From Carboxylicivirga sp964602515 (GTDB lineage Bacteria; Bacteroidota; Bacteroidia; Bacteroidales; Marinilabiliaceae), in contig CAZRRJ010000003.1 in the NCBI GenBank assembly GCA_964602515.1, positions 186,001 to 250,000 on the forward strand: a DNA stretch of 64,000 bases, written 5' to 3'. Of this stretch, positions 26,340-35,130 are shown piece by piece. Each line of letters begins with the position of its first letter. Position 1 is the first letter of the stretch. The position numbers were made by a program, and so were the translations under genes. The notes beneath the pieces were generated by a model that worked only from the letters and a program-made list of their open reading frames with translations, was not told where the DNA came from and did not search any database.

Positions 26340-27617
26340 CTAGATAATCATTCCGGCAGCGACTGTTTCATTAGTTCCCTCATCAACAAGAATTAAACTT
26401 CCTGTGATCCGATTACGGCTATACGAGTCAAAAAACAACGGCTTTGTAGTACGTAGCTTAACACGTGCAATATCATTCATGCTAATATCCTTGTCTTCTT
26501 CATCCTTTTCAAGTGTATTGATATTCATCTTATACTGAATATCTGTAACCATACAACGTGCATCGGCAGAAGTGTGACGAACTACATATTTCCCACGTGG
26601 CACTAATTTTCGCTCATTAAACCAACATATCATTACTTCAATATCCTGACTATTTTGAGGTGTAGTACCATTCGCTTTTTTCACGATCATATCACCACGG
26701 CTAATATCAATCTCATCATGGAGCGTAATAGATACCGATTGTGGTGCAAAACCAAGCTCTAACGACTCATTCATCATATCAATTGACTTTACTCTTGAAG
26801 TAAATCCACTAGGCAATACACTTACTTCATCACCAATTTTTATCGCTCCACTGGCAATACGTCCTCCATATCCCCTATAATCTGGCCATTCTGCTGACTG
26901 GGGACGTATTACATTTTGTACCGGAAAACGGAAATCATCGTGATTAATATCGCTACTGATATGGATATTCTCCAACAAATACATTAATGTCGGACCATCA
27001 TACCAATCCATTACCTCCGAACGTTCTACAACATTATCACCTTTTAATGCGCTTATTGGCACGTAACGAATGTCTTTAACTGACAGCTTGGATGATACCG
27101 CATCTATATCAGACTTTATTTCTTCAAATCGGCTTTGGTTATAATCAACCAAATCCATTTTATTTATACAGAAAATCACATGAGGTATTTGCAATAAAGA
27201 TGCAATATAGGCATGGCGTAAAGTTTGCTCAAGTACTCCATGGCGGGCATCAACTAAAATTAATGCTACATTAGCAGTACTGGCACCTGTCACCATATTA
27301 CGGGTATACTGAATATGCCCTGGTGTATCTGCAATAATAAATTTACGCTTAGGCGTTGCAAAATAACGATAAGCCACATCAATGGTAATTCCCTGTTCAC
27401 GTTCAGAACGCAAACCATCAGTTAGCAAAGCCAGATTCACCTCTTCATGTCCTGAACGCTCACTTACACGTTCAATAGCTTCCATCTGATCTTCAAAGAT
27501 GGCTTTACTGTCGTATAATAAACGACCAATTAAGGTACTTTTACCATCATCAACACTTCCTGCTGTTGTGAAGCGTAAAAGCTCCATATCTAAATATCCT
27601 GATTCTTTTCCGGACAT
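26340..27617 (-). CDS. cysN: Sulfate adenylyltransferase subunit 1 (GTPase)
   Basis: 425 residues. Translation-GTPase motifs: P-loop GSVDDGKSTLIGRLL near residue 20, switch GITIDVAYRYFATPKRKFI, DTPGHIQYTRNMVTGAS and NKMDLV. Two beta-barrel domains follow (about 235-425). With CysD it makes APS from sulfate and ATP, driven by GTP hydrolysis. It ends without a CysC kinase domain, so it is the short form; cysC and the APS/PAPS reductase must be elsewhere. It follows cysD by 29 bp in the same transcript. The ATG chosen precedes the P-loop by 17 residues as in other CysN proteins. Confidence 0.95.
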   Translation of the reverse strand: MSGKESGYLDMELLRFTTAGSVDDGKSTLIGRLLYDSKAIFEDQMEAIERVSERSGHEEVNLALLTDGLRSEREQGITIDVAYRYFATPKRKFIIADTPGHIQYTRNMVTGASTANVALILVDARHGVLEQTLRHAYIASLLQIPHVIFCINKMDLVDYNQSRFEEIKSDIDAVSSKLSVKDIRYVPISALKGDNVVERSEVMDWYDGPTLMYLLENIHISSDINHDDFRFPVQNVIRPQSAEWPDYRGYGGRIASGAIKIGDEVSVLPSGFTSRVKSIDMMNESLELGFAPQSVSITLHDEIDISRGDMIVKKANGTTPQNSQDIEVMICWFNERKLVPRGKYVVRHTSADARCMVTDIQYKMNINTLEKDEEDKDISMNDIARVKLRTTKPLFFDSYSRNRITGSLILVDEGTNETVAAGMII

Positions 27618-27646
27618 ATTATTGATTTTTCAGATTTGACAAAGAT

Positions 27647-28552
27647 TTAGAAATAGCCTTCACGCTTGCGGTCTTCCATTGCCGACTCAGAACGTTTATC
27701 ATCAGCACGCCCTCCCCGCTCAGTTGTTCGGGTTGATGCAACCTCGTGAATAATGTCTTCAAGGGATCTAGCCGTTGATAGGGTTAATCCGGTACATGTT
27801 ACATCACCAATGGTACGACAACGCACGTCTAATGTCTCAACTTTTTCTTCCTCTTTTAGTTGCATAAATGGTAATTTAGCTAACCATACCCCATCGCGGT
27901 TAAACACCTCACGCTTATGGGTAAAATAAAGACTAGGCAATTCTATTTGTTCCATAAAGATATACTGCCAAACGTCCATTTCAGTCCAGTTACTTATAGG
28001 AAAGACACGAAAGTGCTCACCCATATTTTTTCGTCCATTGAAAATATTCCACAATTCAGGACGTTGATTTTTAGGATCCCACTGTCCAAACTCATCACGA
28101 TGTGAGAAAAAACGCTCTTTTGCACGAGCTTTTTCTTCATCACGACGACCACCCCCCATTGCTGCATCAAATTTATTAGATTCAATAGCATCCAGAAGCG
28201 TTGTTGTCTGCAACTTATTTCTACTGGCATTCACACCTCTTTCTTCTACTACGCGCCCCTGGTTAATAGAGTCCTGTACTAAGGCAACAATACATTTTGT
28301 ACCTGTTTCTTCCATAACACGATCTCTATATTCTATTGCTTCAGGAAAATTATGTCCTGTATCAATATGCATTAATGGAAATGGCACTTTAGCAGGCCAA
28401 AAAGCCTTACGAGCCAAATGAAACATTACAATTGAATCTTTACCACCAGAGAATAACATCACAGGATTTTCAAATTGGGAAGCCACTTCCCTAATTACAA
28501 AAATCGATTCAGCTTCCAGTTCTTTAAGGTGATTTATCCGGTATTTATCCAT
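27647..28552 (-). CDS. cysD: Sulfate adenylyltransferase subunit 2
   Basis: 301 residues. The PP-loop VMLFSGGKDSIVMFHLARK near residue 34 binds ATP. HIDTGHNFPEAIEYRD, GRRDEEKARAKERFFSHRD and FPISNWTEMDVWQYI are family landmarks. The C-terminus (GRADDKRSESAMEDRKREGYF) is the conserved tail of CysD. It is the catalytic subunit of ATP sulfurylase, making APS; it needs CysN, encoded downstream. A TAAATTTG -7 box on the minus strand lies at 28627-28634, 75 bp before the start. Both assimilation and dissimilation could use it; no reductase is near, so the pathway direction is not fixed. Confidence 0.95.
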   Translation of the reverse strand: MDKYRINHLKELEAESIFVIREVASQFENPVMLFSGGKDSIVMFHLARKAFWPAKVPFPLMHIDTGHNFPEAIEYRDRVMEETGTKCIVALVQDSINQGRVVEERGVNASRNKLQTTTLLDAIESNKFDAAMGGGRRDEEKARAKERFFSHRDEFGQWDPKNQRPELWNIFNGRKNMGEHFRVFPISNWTEMDVWQYIFMEQIELPSLYFTHKREVFNRDGVWLAKLPFMQLKEEEKVETLDVRCRTIGDVTCTGLTLSTARSLEDIIHEVASTRTTERGGRADDKRSESAMEDRKREGYF

Positions 28553-28690
28553 GATAAGTTTATTTATCCTACAATTAAACGCGCCAGACTATACAATATC
28601 CGACAATCCTGATTAAAACGTCGCCAAATTTAATGATTAATACAAGACTATGAAAATTTTGGGGACAGGGGTTTTCAGGAAATTAAACCT

Positions 28691-28718
28691 AAAAAAAAAG
28701 GTGCAAAAGCACCCTTTT
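28691..28718 (-). terminator. Terminator after fabI
   Basis: A stem of GGTGC with GCACC (28700-28704 with 28709-28713, loop AAAA), flanked by A and T tracts that can extend pairing past a one-base bulge. On the minus strand it is followed by nine T residues, 6-30 bp past the fabI stop. Confidence 0.85.
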
Positions 28719-28723
28719 TATTC

Positions 28724-29569
28724 TTAATATTTTGAATCCAGATCATCCTGATCAAAACTCTTATTATATTGAGTCATGGCCCTTAAACTCATTCCCACAT
28801 TGGAGAAACCTCCATCATGAAAAAGGTTTTGCATAGTTACTTTCTTAGTAAGATCTGAAAACATAGTAATACAATAATCAGCACAATCTGCTGCATCAGC
28901 ATTACCAAGTGGAGACATACGATCTGAGAAGTCAATAAGACCATCAATACCTTTAACTCCACTACCTGCAGTTGTTACAGTTGGTGACTGAGAAATAGTA
29001 TTAACACGTACTTTACGCTCTCGGCCATAAATATAGCCAAAGCTTCGCGCTATTGATTCCAATAGTGCTTTTGCATCTGCCATATCATTATATCCGTACA
29101 GAGTACGTTGAGCCGCAATATAGCTTAACCCAAGAACTGAGCCCCACTCATTAACAGCATCCTTCTTAAATGCTATTTGCAACATTTTATGAAATGAAAT
29201 AGCAGAAATATCTAATGTCTTATTCAGATAGTTATAATCCAAATCGTGATAAACCCTCTTTTTTCGAACATTTAACGACATTCCGATTGAGTGAAGGACA
29301 AAATCAACTTTTCCTCCTAACACTTCCATTGACTTTTCAAATACATTCTCAAGGTCGGCTACATTTGTAGCATCAGCCGGAATAATTTCAGCTTCACATC
29401 TTCTTCCTAATTCAACAACCTCACCCATACGACAGGCAACAGGCGTATTAGATAATGTAAAACGTGCACCTTCTTCATAAGCTCTTTCAGCTACTTTCCA
29501 TGCAATAGACATGTCATTAAGAGCACCGAAAATAATTCCTCTTTTTCCTTTTAAAAGATCAAATCCCAT
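28724..29569 (-). CDS. fabI: Enoyl-[acyl-carrier-protein] reductase (NADH)
   Basis: 281 residues of the short-chain dehydrogenase fold. The cofactor loop is GKRGIIFGALNDMSIAWKVAE with the FabI-type spacing (GxxxxxSIAxx). HSIGMS follows in the core. The catalytic pair is YNDMADAK (Tyr-x6-Lys), near residue 160, as in FabI rather than the Y-x3-K of other SDRs. INTISQSPTVTTAGSGV and the C-terminal tail bind substrate. It performs the last reduction in each round of fatty-acid elongation. The -7 box at 29591-29598 with a CTTG -33 marks its promoter, and a terminator follows the gene, so it is monocistronic. Confidence 0.93.
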   Translation of the reverse strand: MGFDLLKGKRGIIFGALNDMSIAWKVAERAYEEGARFTLSNTPVACRMGEVVELGRRCEAEIIPADATNVADLENVFEKSMEVLGGKVDFVLHSIGMSLNVRKKRVYHDLDYNYLNKTLDISAISFHKMLQIAFKKDAVNEWGSVLGLSYIAAQRTLYGYNDMADAKALLESIARSFGYIYGRERKVRVNTISQSPTVTTAGSGVKGIDGLIDFSDRMSPLGNADAADCADYCITMFSDLTKKVTMQNLFHDGGFSNVGMSLRAMTQYNKSFDQDDLDSKY

Positions 29570-29590
29570 ATCAATTTATTTTTGAGCGCA

Positions 29591-29621
29591 CAAATATACA
29601 GCATATGTCGTACAACACAAG
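29591..29621 (-). promoter_or_regulatory. Bacteroidota-type promoter of fabI
   Basis: On the minus strand: CTTG (29618-29621, 3 of 4 to the -33 TTTG), 19 bases, TATATTTG (29591-29598, full match to TAnnTTTG). It lies 22 bp upstream of the fabI start. Confidence 0.55.
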
Positions 29622-29702
29622 TTTTCAATTTAAAATATTCAATACCTAACTTTTATTAACAACTAGGTAACAGAAAGGTTCTCTAAGCTATTAAGCTCTT
29701 TA

Positions 29703-31358
29703 TTAGTTTTTCAACAATGATCGTGCATTTTCGATAGCAACATCAGATAAAGTAGAGCCACTTAACATCTTAGCCACCTCAACCACGCGGTCTTCATGCG
29801 ATAATTTTTTAATGTTCGAAATCGTTTTTTCTTCCTGATCAGTTTTAAAAACTTTAAAATGATGATCTCCTTTAACGGTTATTTGGGGTAAGTGCGTAAT
29901 ACTAATTACTTGCATTGAGCTCCCCATTTGAGCCATAATACTTCCCATCTGATCAGCAATTTCACCTGATACACCAGTATCAATTTCGTCAAAAATTATA
30001 GTAGGCAAGCCTTTTGATGATGACAACAATGATTTAACAGAGAGCATTACCCGCGAGATTTCACCTCCTGAAGCCACCTTATTTATTGACGCCGGTTGAC
30101 CACCTTTATTACCAGCAAATAAAAATTCAACAGCATCTTTACCGTTCACTGTGAAATCTTTTGTTACCGAATGTTGAATAACAAAATTGGCATGTGGTAT
30201 ACCCAAATTCTTTAACTGGCTTTCAATACTACTTTTAATTACAGTAAAAACCGCTAATCTAGATTGTGTTATTACGCCTGCGATCTCATTAAGCTTAACT
30301 GCATAATCAGTCAGGTTTTTCTGCTTTAAAGCAAGCTCTTCATCAAAAAAGTTTACTTTGTCAATTTTAACCTGAAAGTCATCTCTTAATGCAATTAACT
30401 CCTCCACGGTCTCTACTTTGTGTTTTTGGAGCAAGCTATATATCAAGTCAAGACGGCCTTGTACTTTATGAGTAATCTCCGGGTTAAACTCTAGATTTTC
30501 AGCCCGGCTCTCTATATCCTCCGATAAATCCTTTAAATCAATACGTGCAGACTCTAAACGCTGTATCAATTCAGAACCATCATCAAGAAATTGACTAATT
30601 TTCTGTAACTTAGCAATAGAGTCAGTAAGTCTATCAATAATTGGAGCCGGTTCTTCACTCAGGTTATTAACAACTTCTACCAGGTTCGTTTTAATTTCTT
30701 CCGAATGCGATAACTGTTCCAGTGACTGTTCCAACTCAATTAACTCTCCGGCACGTAAATTGGCCTCATGAAGTTGATCAAATTGAAACTGCATATAATC
30801 TAAATCAGCTTTTTGCTTTTCATTTTCAGATACTAGATCATTAATCTCTGTACAAAGAGCCTTATATTCTATATACTTTAAAGCATAATCCTTCCTTATC
30901 TGATCATTAGCAGCTACAGAATCAACTACTGTCATATGAAAGCCATTGTCATCAAGTAAAAGGTTTTGATGCTGTGAATGCACATCAATCAGCTGTGAAC
31001 TAATACTTTTCAAAAAGGAGAGATTTACAGGCGTATCATTTACAAAGGCTCGTGACTTACCTGATGGTAATAATTCACGACGAATAATTGTAGTTTCTTC
31101 ATAGTCCACATCATTTTTCTCAAACAACGCGGCTAAACCATAATTACCAATAAAAAACTCCCCTTCAACAATACATTTTTGCTCTTTATTGAGCAGTGAG
31201 TTAACGTCACTTCGTTGCCCTAGTATTAAAGATAATGCACCAAGCAAAACTGATTTACCAGCACCAGTTTCTCCAGTTATAACAGTTAAACCGCTATCAA
31301 ACGCTACCTCCACTTTATCAATAAGTGCATAATTAGATATAGATAATGACTTTAACAT
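29703..31358 (-). CDS. recN: DNA repair protein RecN
   Basis: 551 residues, SMC-like. N-terminal Walker A is in VITGETGAGKSVLLGALSLIL near residue 30, with FVNDTPVNLSFLKSISSQLIDVHSQHQN close after. Two coiled-coil stretches run about 160-270 and 310-370. The C-terminal half brings the ABC signature VASGGEISRVMLSVKSLL and Walker B LPTIIFDEIDTGVSG. RecN holds DNA ends during double-strand break repair. Its start overlaps the porD stop by one base (TAATG), so translation is coupled. It is the last gene of the bamD operon. Confidence 0.95.
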   Translation of the reverse strand: MLKSLSISNYALIDKVEVAFDSGLTVITGETGAGKSVLLGALSLILGQRSDVNSLLNKEQKCIVEGEFFIGNYGLAALFEKNDVDYEETTIIRRELLPSGKSRAFVNDTPVNLSFLKSISSQLIDVHSQHQNLLLDDNGFHMTVVDSVAANDQIRKDYALKYIEYKALCTEINDLVSENEKQKADLDYMQFQFDQLHEANLRAGELIELEQSLEQLSHSEEIKTNLVEVVNNLSEEPAPIIDRLTDSIAKLQKISQFLDDGSELIQRLESARIDLKDLSEDIESRAENLEFNPEITHKVQGRLDLIYSLLQKHKVETVEELIALRDDFQVKIDKVNFFDEELALKQKNLTDYAVKLNEIAGVITQSRLAVFTVIKSSIESQLKNLGIPHANFVIQHSVTKDFTVNGKDAVEFLFAGNKGGQPASINKVASGGEISRVMLSVKSLLSSSKGLPTIIFDEIDTGVSGEIADQMGSIMAQMGSSMQVISITHLPQITVKGDHHFKVFKTDQEEKTISNIKKLSHEDRVVEVAKMLSGSTLSDVAIENARSLLKN

Positions 31359-32257
31359 TATTTATCGGACTTTAAAATCTTTTCGTATTTCTTATTGTTT
31401 GATGGATCAACTTCCTGCAATAATTCAACCACCCGCCCCTTCTCCATCGAAAACGACTCTTCAAATATTTTCACTAACTCATCAGATTTGGCCGTAAAAA
31501 ATACCTGAGTAAAGAACGAACTTGGTCTTTGCCTGTGAACTTTCTTGGTTAATTCCAAAGCTTTGGCAATCTCTGCCCGGCCCTCCTCTACTTTTTCACT
31601 CATCTTATCAAGCCCTTTACGATGGTAATCGTACATACACTGACGCAAAGGTCGATGGTATTCATTAAGTATATTCTCTACTAACCAATACCTGTTACGC
31701 TGGCTCTCAAATGATTTCCAACCAGACTCCCTGGCACTTTGAGCCCTGTTAACAATCTGCTCCGCTTCTCTAAAAAAAGCCGTTCCACCATTATTCTCAA
31801 ACGAATCGTAATCTAAGCCCAACACAATATTGGCATAATAAGCCAACATAGCAACAAGATTGGAATCGAAGTTATTTGGATTATATATTAAAGGTTCAAA
31901 CTCAACATATTTAAAATGAAAATCCTGATCCTGGTGATTAAATAGTACAGTATAGTAATTAGAATTATAAACAGGTCGCCGAGCCTGTATCTGAAGAGAT
32001 CCTTTAAATTCATCAATTGAAATCACTTCTGAAATATTAATCATGATGTTACAATCTATTCGCTCCTCTGGTGCAAAAACATCACTCGTCCACTTCTGGT
32101 TATTCATTAACTCCATAATAGCTTTCTGAAGGGTTTCAAACACCTTTTTATTAGAGCTCTGAACACTTGGCGAAACAACCTGAACTGCACATTGAAACTC
32201 CTGAGCACCAATTGACCAACCTAATATCAAAAAAAGAACAACAAATAACTTTTTCAT
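31358..32257 (-). CDS. porD: DUF4835 family protein (PorD-like, type IX secretion associated)
   Basis: 299 residues from the inner ATG, which gives a Sec signal (MKKLFVVLFLILGWSIGAQ); seven longer codons are dropped. The mature start EFQCAVQVVSPSVQSSNKK, then FETLQKAIMELMNNQKW and ERIDCNIMINISE, is the DUF4835 signature. Members are often labelled PorD because of a link to type IX secretion; the biochemical role is not settled. It is periplasmic or envelope-bound. Its position between coaBC and recN is a conserved Bacteroidota order. The 1-base overlap with recN shows coupling. A T9SS substrate (subtilase at 58.6 kb) is present in this window, in line with a working system. Confidence 0.75.
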   Translation of the reverse strand: MKKLFVVLFLILGWSIGAQEFQCAVQVVSPSVQSSNKKVFETLQKAIMELMNNQKWTSDVFAPEERIDCNIMINISEVISIDEFKGSLQIQARRPVYNSNYYTVLFNHQDQDFHFKYVEFEPLIYNPNNFDSNLVAMLAYYANIVLGLDYDSFENNGGTAFFREAEQIVNRAQSARESGWKSFESQRNRYWLVENILNEYHRPLRQCMYDYHRKGLDKMSEKVEEGRAEIAKALELTKKVHRQRPSSFFTQVFFTAKSDELVKIFEESFSMEKGRVVELLQEVDPSNNKKYEKILKSDK

Positions 32258-32282
32258 GACTACCTGCCTTATTAACATATAG

Positions 32283-33500
32283 TTATTTCTTTTTATTATT
32301 TAAGTACTTCTCTAATTCATTAATAATGTCAATAGCTACTTCAGTCTTAGATTTCAACGAAAATTCCTTAATCTTATTACATTGATCAATTATCGAAATT
32401 TTATTGGTATCTGTATTAAATCCAGCCCCTTCATCAGCCAAACTATTAAGTACAATAAAATCAAGGTTCTTTTTTTCCAACTTCTTTTGAGCATTAACAA
32501 TAGCATCCTGGGTTTCAAGGGCAAAGCCAACTAATAGTTGTTTAGTTGTTTTTCTCTTGCCCAACATAGCAGCAATATCAACTGTTGCTGTTAAATCAAT
32601 ACTTATAGCTTCCGATTTTCGTTTTACTTTCTCATCTACAGGTGCTGCTGGTGTATAATCAGCTACTGCAGCAGACATAATAGCAATATCAGCATATTCA
32701 AAGCTCTTTTCACAGGCGTCTAACATATCCCTCGCACTTAACACATCTATACGCTTTATATTGGTATGCTTAATATCTAATTGTGTTGGACCACTAACTA
32801 AGGTCACCTCAGCTCCTCTTTCTGCCAGTTCCTCTGCTATAGCATAACCCATTTTTCCTGATGAATAATTTCCGATAAAACGAACCGGATCAATCTTTTC
32901 ATATGTTGGACCAGCAGACACCAGAACTTTTTTACCCAATAACTCACTCTTCTCTTTTACTTTAAAAAATCTATTCAATACATTAACAATATCTTCCGGC
33001 TCTGCCATACGCCCTTTACCAATTAAACCACTTGCTAATTCACCCGAATTAGGTTCTATCAGATGATTACCATAAGACCGAAGGGTTTCCATATTTTTTT
33101 TTGTAGATGGATGTTGATACATATCTAAATCCATAGCAGGTGCAATAAACACAGGACAACGCGCTGACAAATATGTGGTTATTAACAGGTTATCAGCAAC
33201 ACCATTGGCCATTTTACCCATAGTATTTGCCGTAGCAGGAGCAACAATCATAGCATCAGCCCATAACCCACTATCAACATGACTATTCCAATCGCCATTT
33301 TCAGGGTTAAAGAATTCTACTAAAATAGGACGTTTCGATAAAGTTGCCATGGTAAGAGGCGTTATAAACTCCTTAGCTAATTTAGTCATTATAACCTGTA
33401 TCTCAGCTCCTTCTTTTACTAACAAACGGGCAAGTTGCGTTATTTTATAAGCCGCAATTCCACCTGAAATACCCAGAATAAATTTCTTTCCTTGTAACAT
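32283..33500 (-). CDS. coaBC: Phosphopantothenoylcysteine decarboxylase / phosphopantothenate–cysteine ligase
   Basis: 405 residues from the inner ATG (MLQGKKFILGISGGIAAYK); 13 upstream codons are dropped, since they lie in the AT hairpin region. CoaC half: ISGGIAAYKITQLARLL, VAPATANTMGKMANGVADNLL and VFIAPAMDLDMY with the decarboxylase loop. CoaB half from about residue 180: VLVSAGPTYEKIDPVRFIGN, SSGKMGYAIAEELAERGAEV, AIMSAAVADYTP and the Lys of PVDEKVKRKSE. It makes 4'-phosphopantetheine for coenzyme A in two steps with an FMN cofactor. A strong hairpin with a T run lies 16-54 bp before its start, so its level may differ from rpoZ and bamD. Confidence 0.95.
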   Translation of the reverse strand: MLQGKKFILGISGGIAAYKITQLARLLVKEGAEIQVIMTKLAKEFITPLTMATLSKRPILVEFFNPENGDWNSHVDSGLWADAMIVAPATANTMGKMANGVADNLLITTYLSARCPVFIAPAMDLDMYQHPSTKKNMETLRSYGNHLIEPNSGELASGLIGKGRMAEPEDIVNVLNRFFKVKEKSELLGKKVLVSAGPTYEKIDPVRFIGNYSSGKMGYAIAEELAERGAEVTLVSGPTQLDIKHTNIKRIDVLSARDMLDACEKSFEYADIAIMSAAVADYTPAAPVDEKVKRKSEAISIDLTATVDIAAMLGKRKTTKQLLVGFALETQDAIVNAQKKLEKKNLDFIVLNSLADEGAGFNTDTNKISIIDQCNKIKEFSLKSKTEVAIDIINELEKYLNNKKK

Positions 33501-33511
33501 ACACCAAAAAT

Positions 33512-33554
33512 AAAAAAAAGATAAAAGAGAACACATCATTCTCTTTTATCTTTT
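33512..33554 (-). terminator. Intra-operon terminator or attenuator between rpoZ and coaBC
   Basis: A perfect 16-bp inverted repeat (33516-33531 with 33539-33554, loop of 7) made only of A/T plus a few G/C pairs. On the minus strand it is followed by eight T residues, then A and five T. It lies 48 bp past the rpoZ stop and 11 bp before the coaBC start. Confidence 0.7.
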
Positions 33555-33602
33555 ATACTTTCAAAATCAATGAATGATTTTATTTTTTATTCACTTAAAA
33601 AA

Positions 33603-33947
33603 TTAAGCTTTCTCTTCACTTAACTCACTATCAGGATTGCGGTGATATACATTACCTTCAACATACTCTTGTGTTGCAATACATACAGGCTTTGGCAAAC
33701 GCTCATAAAAACGTGAAATCTCAATCTGTTCACGATTTTCAAACACTTCTTCTAAATTATCAGTATAAGAAGCAAACTCTTGCAATTTTTTATTTAGTTC
33801 TTCTTTCATTTCAGAACTAATCTGATTTGCTCTTTTTCCAAGAATCACTAATGATTCATAGATATTTCCGGTTGGTGCAGATAATTCATTTTTATCCCAT
33901 GTAATTGTTGAAACCGGTGCATTTGTTTTTTTGTAGTCGATAGACAT
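33603..33947 (-). CDS. rpoZ: RNA polymerase omega subunit (Rpb6/RpoZ type)
   Basis: 114 residues, the length of the Bacteroidota omega protein. The core GNIYESLVILGKRANQISSEMKEELNKKL matches the Rpb6/omega fold: helix 1 with a small residue-rich turn (GKRANQI) that clamps the beta-prime C-terminus. The tail (KPVCIATQEYVEGNVYHRNP) is the Bacteroidota extension. It helps assemble RNA polymerase. Location 11 bp after bamD is a conserved order. A terminator-like hairpin follows. Confidence 0.88.
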   Translation of the reverse strand: MSIDYKKTNAPVSTITWDKNELSAPTGNIYESLVILGKRANQISSEMKEELNKKLQEFASYTDNLEEVFENREQIEISRFYERLPKPVCIATQEYVEGNVYHRNPDSELSEEKA

Positions 33948-33958
33948 ATTGTAACTTT

Positions 33959-34789
33959 TTATTTTACTGCAACTTGATCGTAATCATTTAACATCTTTTC
34001 TGTATCTCCGTATATCCTGTCCGCCTTTTTTCGATACTTACCTTCTGGAAATTCATTTACAAACGAATAATATTCATCTAAGGTATCACGAATTCTTTCC
34101 TCTTTTTTCTTTTCTACACTATTTACAGCCTGTATATATTTTGATTCCAGAATTAAAAATGACAATTCTTCTCTATATTTCGTATCAGGAAAATCACGCA
34201 AACTATTTTGTGCCGCTATTACAGCTGACATATAATTATTTCCAAGATAATCACCTAAATCATAATACAATTTAGCATTCAAATACGACTTGTATACGAG
34301 TTTATCACGTAATTCATCCATTAAGCGCGTTGATTCTTCAACACGTGGACTGCCCGGATACATATTAATGAACAATTGAAATTCCTGAATTGCTTCTTCG
34401 GTGGTTGTTTGATCTAACCTTGGTTTTGGTGAACGCTCGTAATAACAATAAGCACTCATATACTGGCATTCTTCAGCATATTCTCCAGCAGGAAAATTAC
34501 GTACATACTCTCTATAATAATGTCCTGCAGTAAGAAAATCATGTAAACCATATAAACAGTTGGCATAGATATAATTTATCTCCTCAGCTTTATCTGTTCC
34601 TCTGTAAATATTCACCAACTGTCCTAAAAGTGTTGCTGAACGCGTATAATCTTCTTTCTCGTAATACTTTATTGCTTCTGTATACCAACGTTCATAATCC
34701 TGACTTTTCAGTAACTTCTGATAGTTACTACATCCTGTTCCAGTCAGCCCTAATAACACAAAAACAACTAATAAGTATTTCAATTTCAT
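33959..34789 (-). CDS. bamD: Outer-membrane assembly lipoprotein BamD
   Basis: 276 residues with a lipoprotein signal; LLGLTGTGC puts the lipidated Cys at 20. The mature part has tandem TPR-like repeats: SQDYERWYTEAIKYYEKEDYTRSATLLGQL, FLTAGHYYREYVRNFPAGEYAEECQYMSAYCYY and later IAAQNSLRDFPDTKYREELSFLILES. This is the BamD/YfiO family, part of the BAM complex that inserts beta-barrels into the outer membrane. First gene of the operon bamD–rpoZ–coaBC–porD–recN. A Bacteroidota promoter lies at 34861-34892. The C-terminal region is charged, as usual. Confidence 0.9.
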   Translation of the reverse strand: MKLKYLLVVFVLLGLTGTGCSNYQKLLKSQDYERWYTEAIKYYEKEDYTRSATLLGQLVNIYRGTDKAEEINYIYANCLYGLHDFLTAGHYYREYVRNFPAGEYAEECQYMSAYCYYERSPKPRLDQTTTEEAIQEFQLFINMYPGSPRVEESTRLMDELRDKLVYKSYLNAKLYYDLGDYLGNNYMSAVIAAQNSLRDFPDTKYREELSFLILESKYIQAVNSVEKKKEERIRDTLDEYYSFVNEFPEGKYRKKADRIYGDTEKMLNDYDQVAVK

Positions 34790-34860
34790 ACAGTTGAAAC
34801 TATAAATATTACAATATAATTAGTCCTATACCTTTTCCTTAAGGCATTTCTAACAACGTG

Positions 34861-34892
34861 CAAAGATAACCTTTACTTATAAACCTCACAAT
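34861..34892 (-). promoter_or_regulatory. Promoter of the bamD operon
   Basis: On the minus strand TATCTTTG (34861-34868) fits TAnnTTTG exactly, with ATTG (34889-34892; 3 of 4) 20 bases upstream as a -33 element. It leaves a leader of about 65 bases before bamD. Confidence 0.5.
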
Positions 34893-35071
34893 ACTCAATT
34901 GGATATATTCAACAGCATAACATTTTAAATCTATTATCTGTCCATTTTATTCAACAAAAATTCAGCTATAAAATTTTAGATACGCTTCCTCTACTTAAAA
35001 TACTACAATTATCAATTTGTATCTCAGCATTCAACATACTAGTGGTACCTTCCGTTTTTTAATCAGGTTTC

Positions 35072-35103
35072 TTTCTATATAAAAACTAAATATATTACAT
35101 TTG
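35072..35103 (+). promoter_or_regulatory. Promoter of the serine palmitoyltransferase gene
   Basis: TACATTTG (35096-35103) is a full -7 match and TTTC (35072-35075) a 3 of 4 match to the -33 element with 20 bases between. The GTG start of the gene is 28 bp downstream. Confidence 0.6.
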
Positions 35104-35130
35104 CACGGAAAATTTTAAAAGCTCAGTATA

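Larger units (their letters stand above)
34790..35130. other. Divergent promoter region between bamD and the serine palmitoyltransferase gene
   Basis: About 340 bp with no coding frame. It holds a minus-strand promoter for bamD (34861-34892) and a plus-strand one for the gene at 35131 (35072-35103). Nothing else is recognised. Confidence 0.7.
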
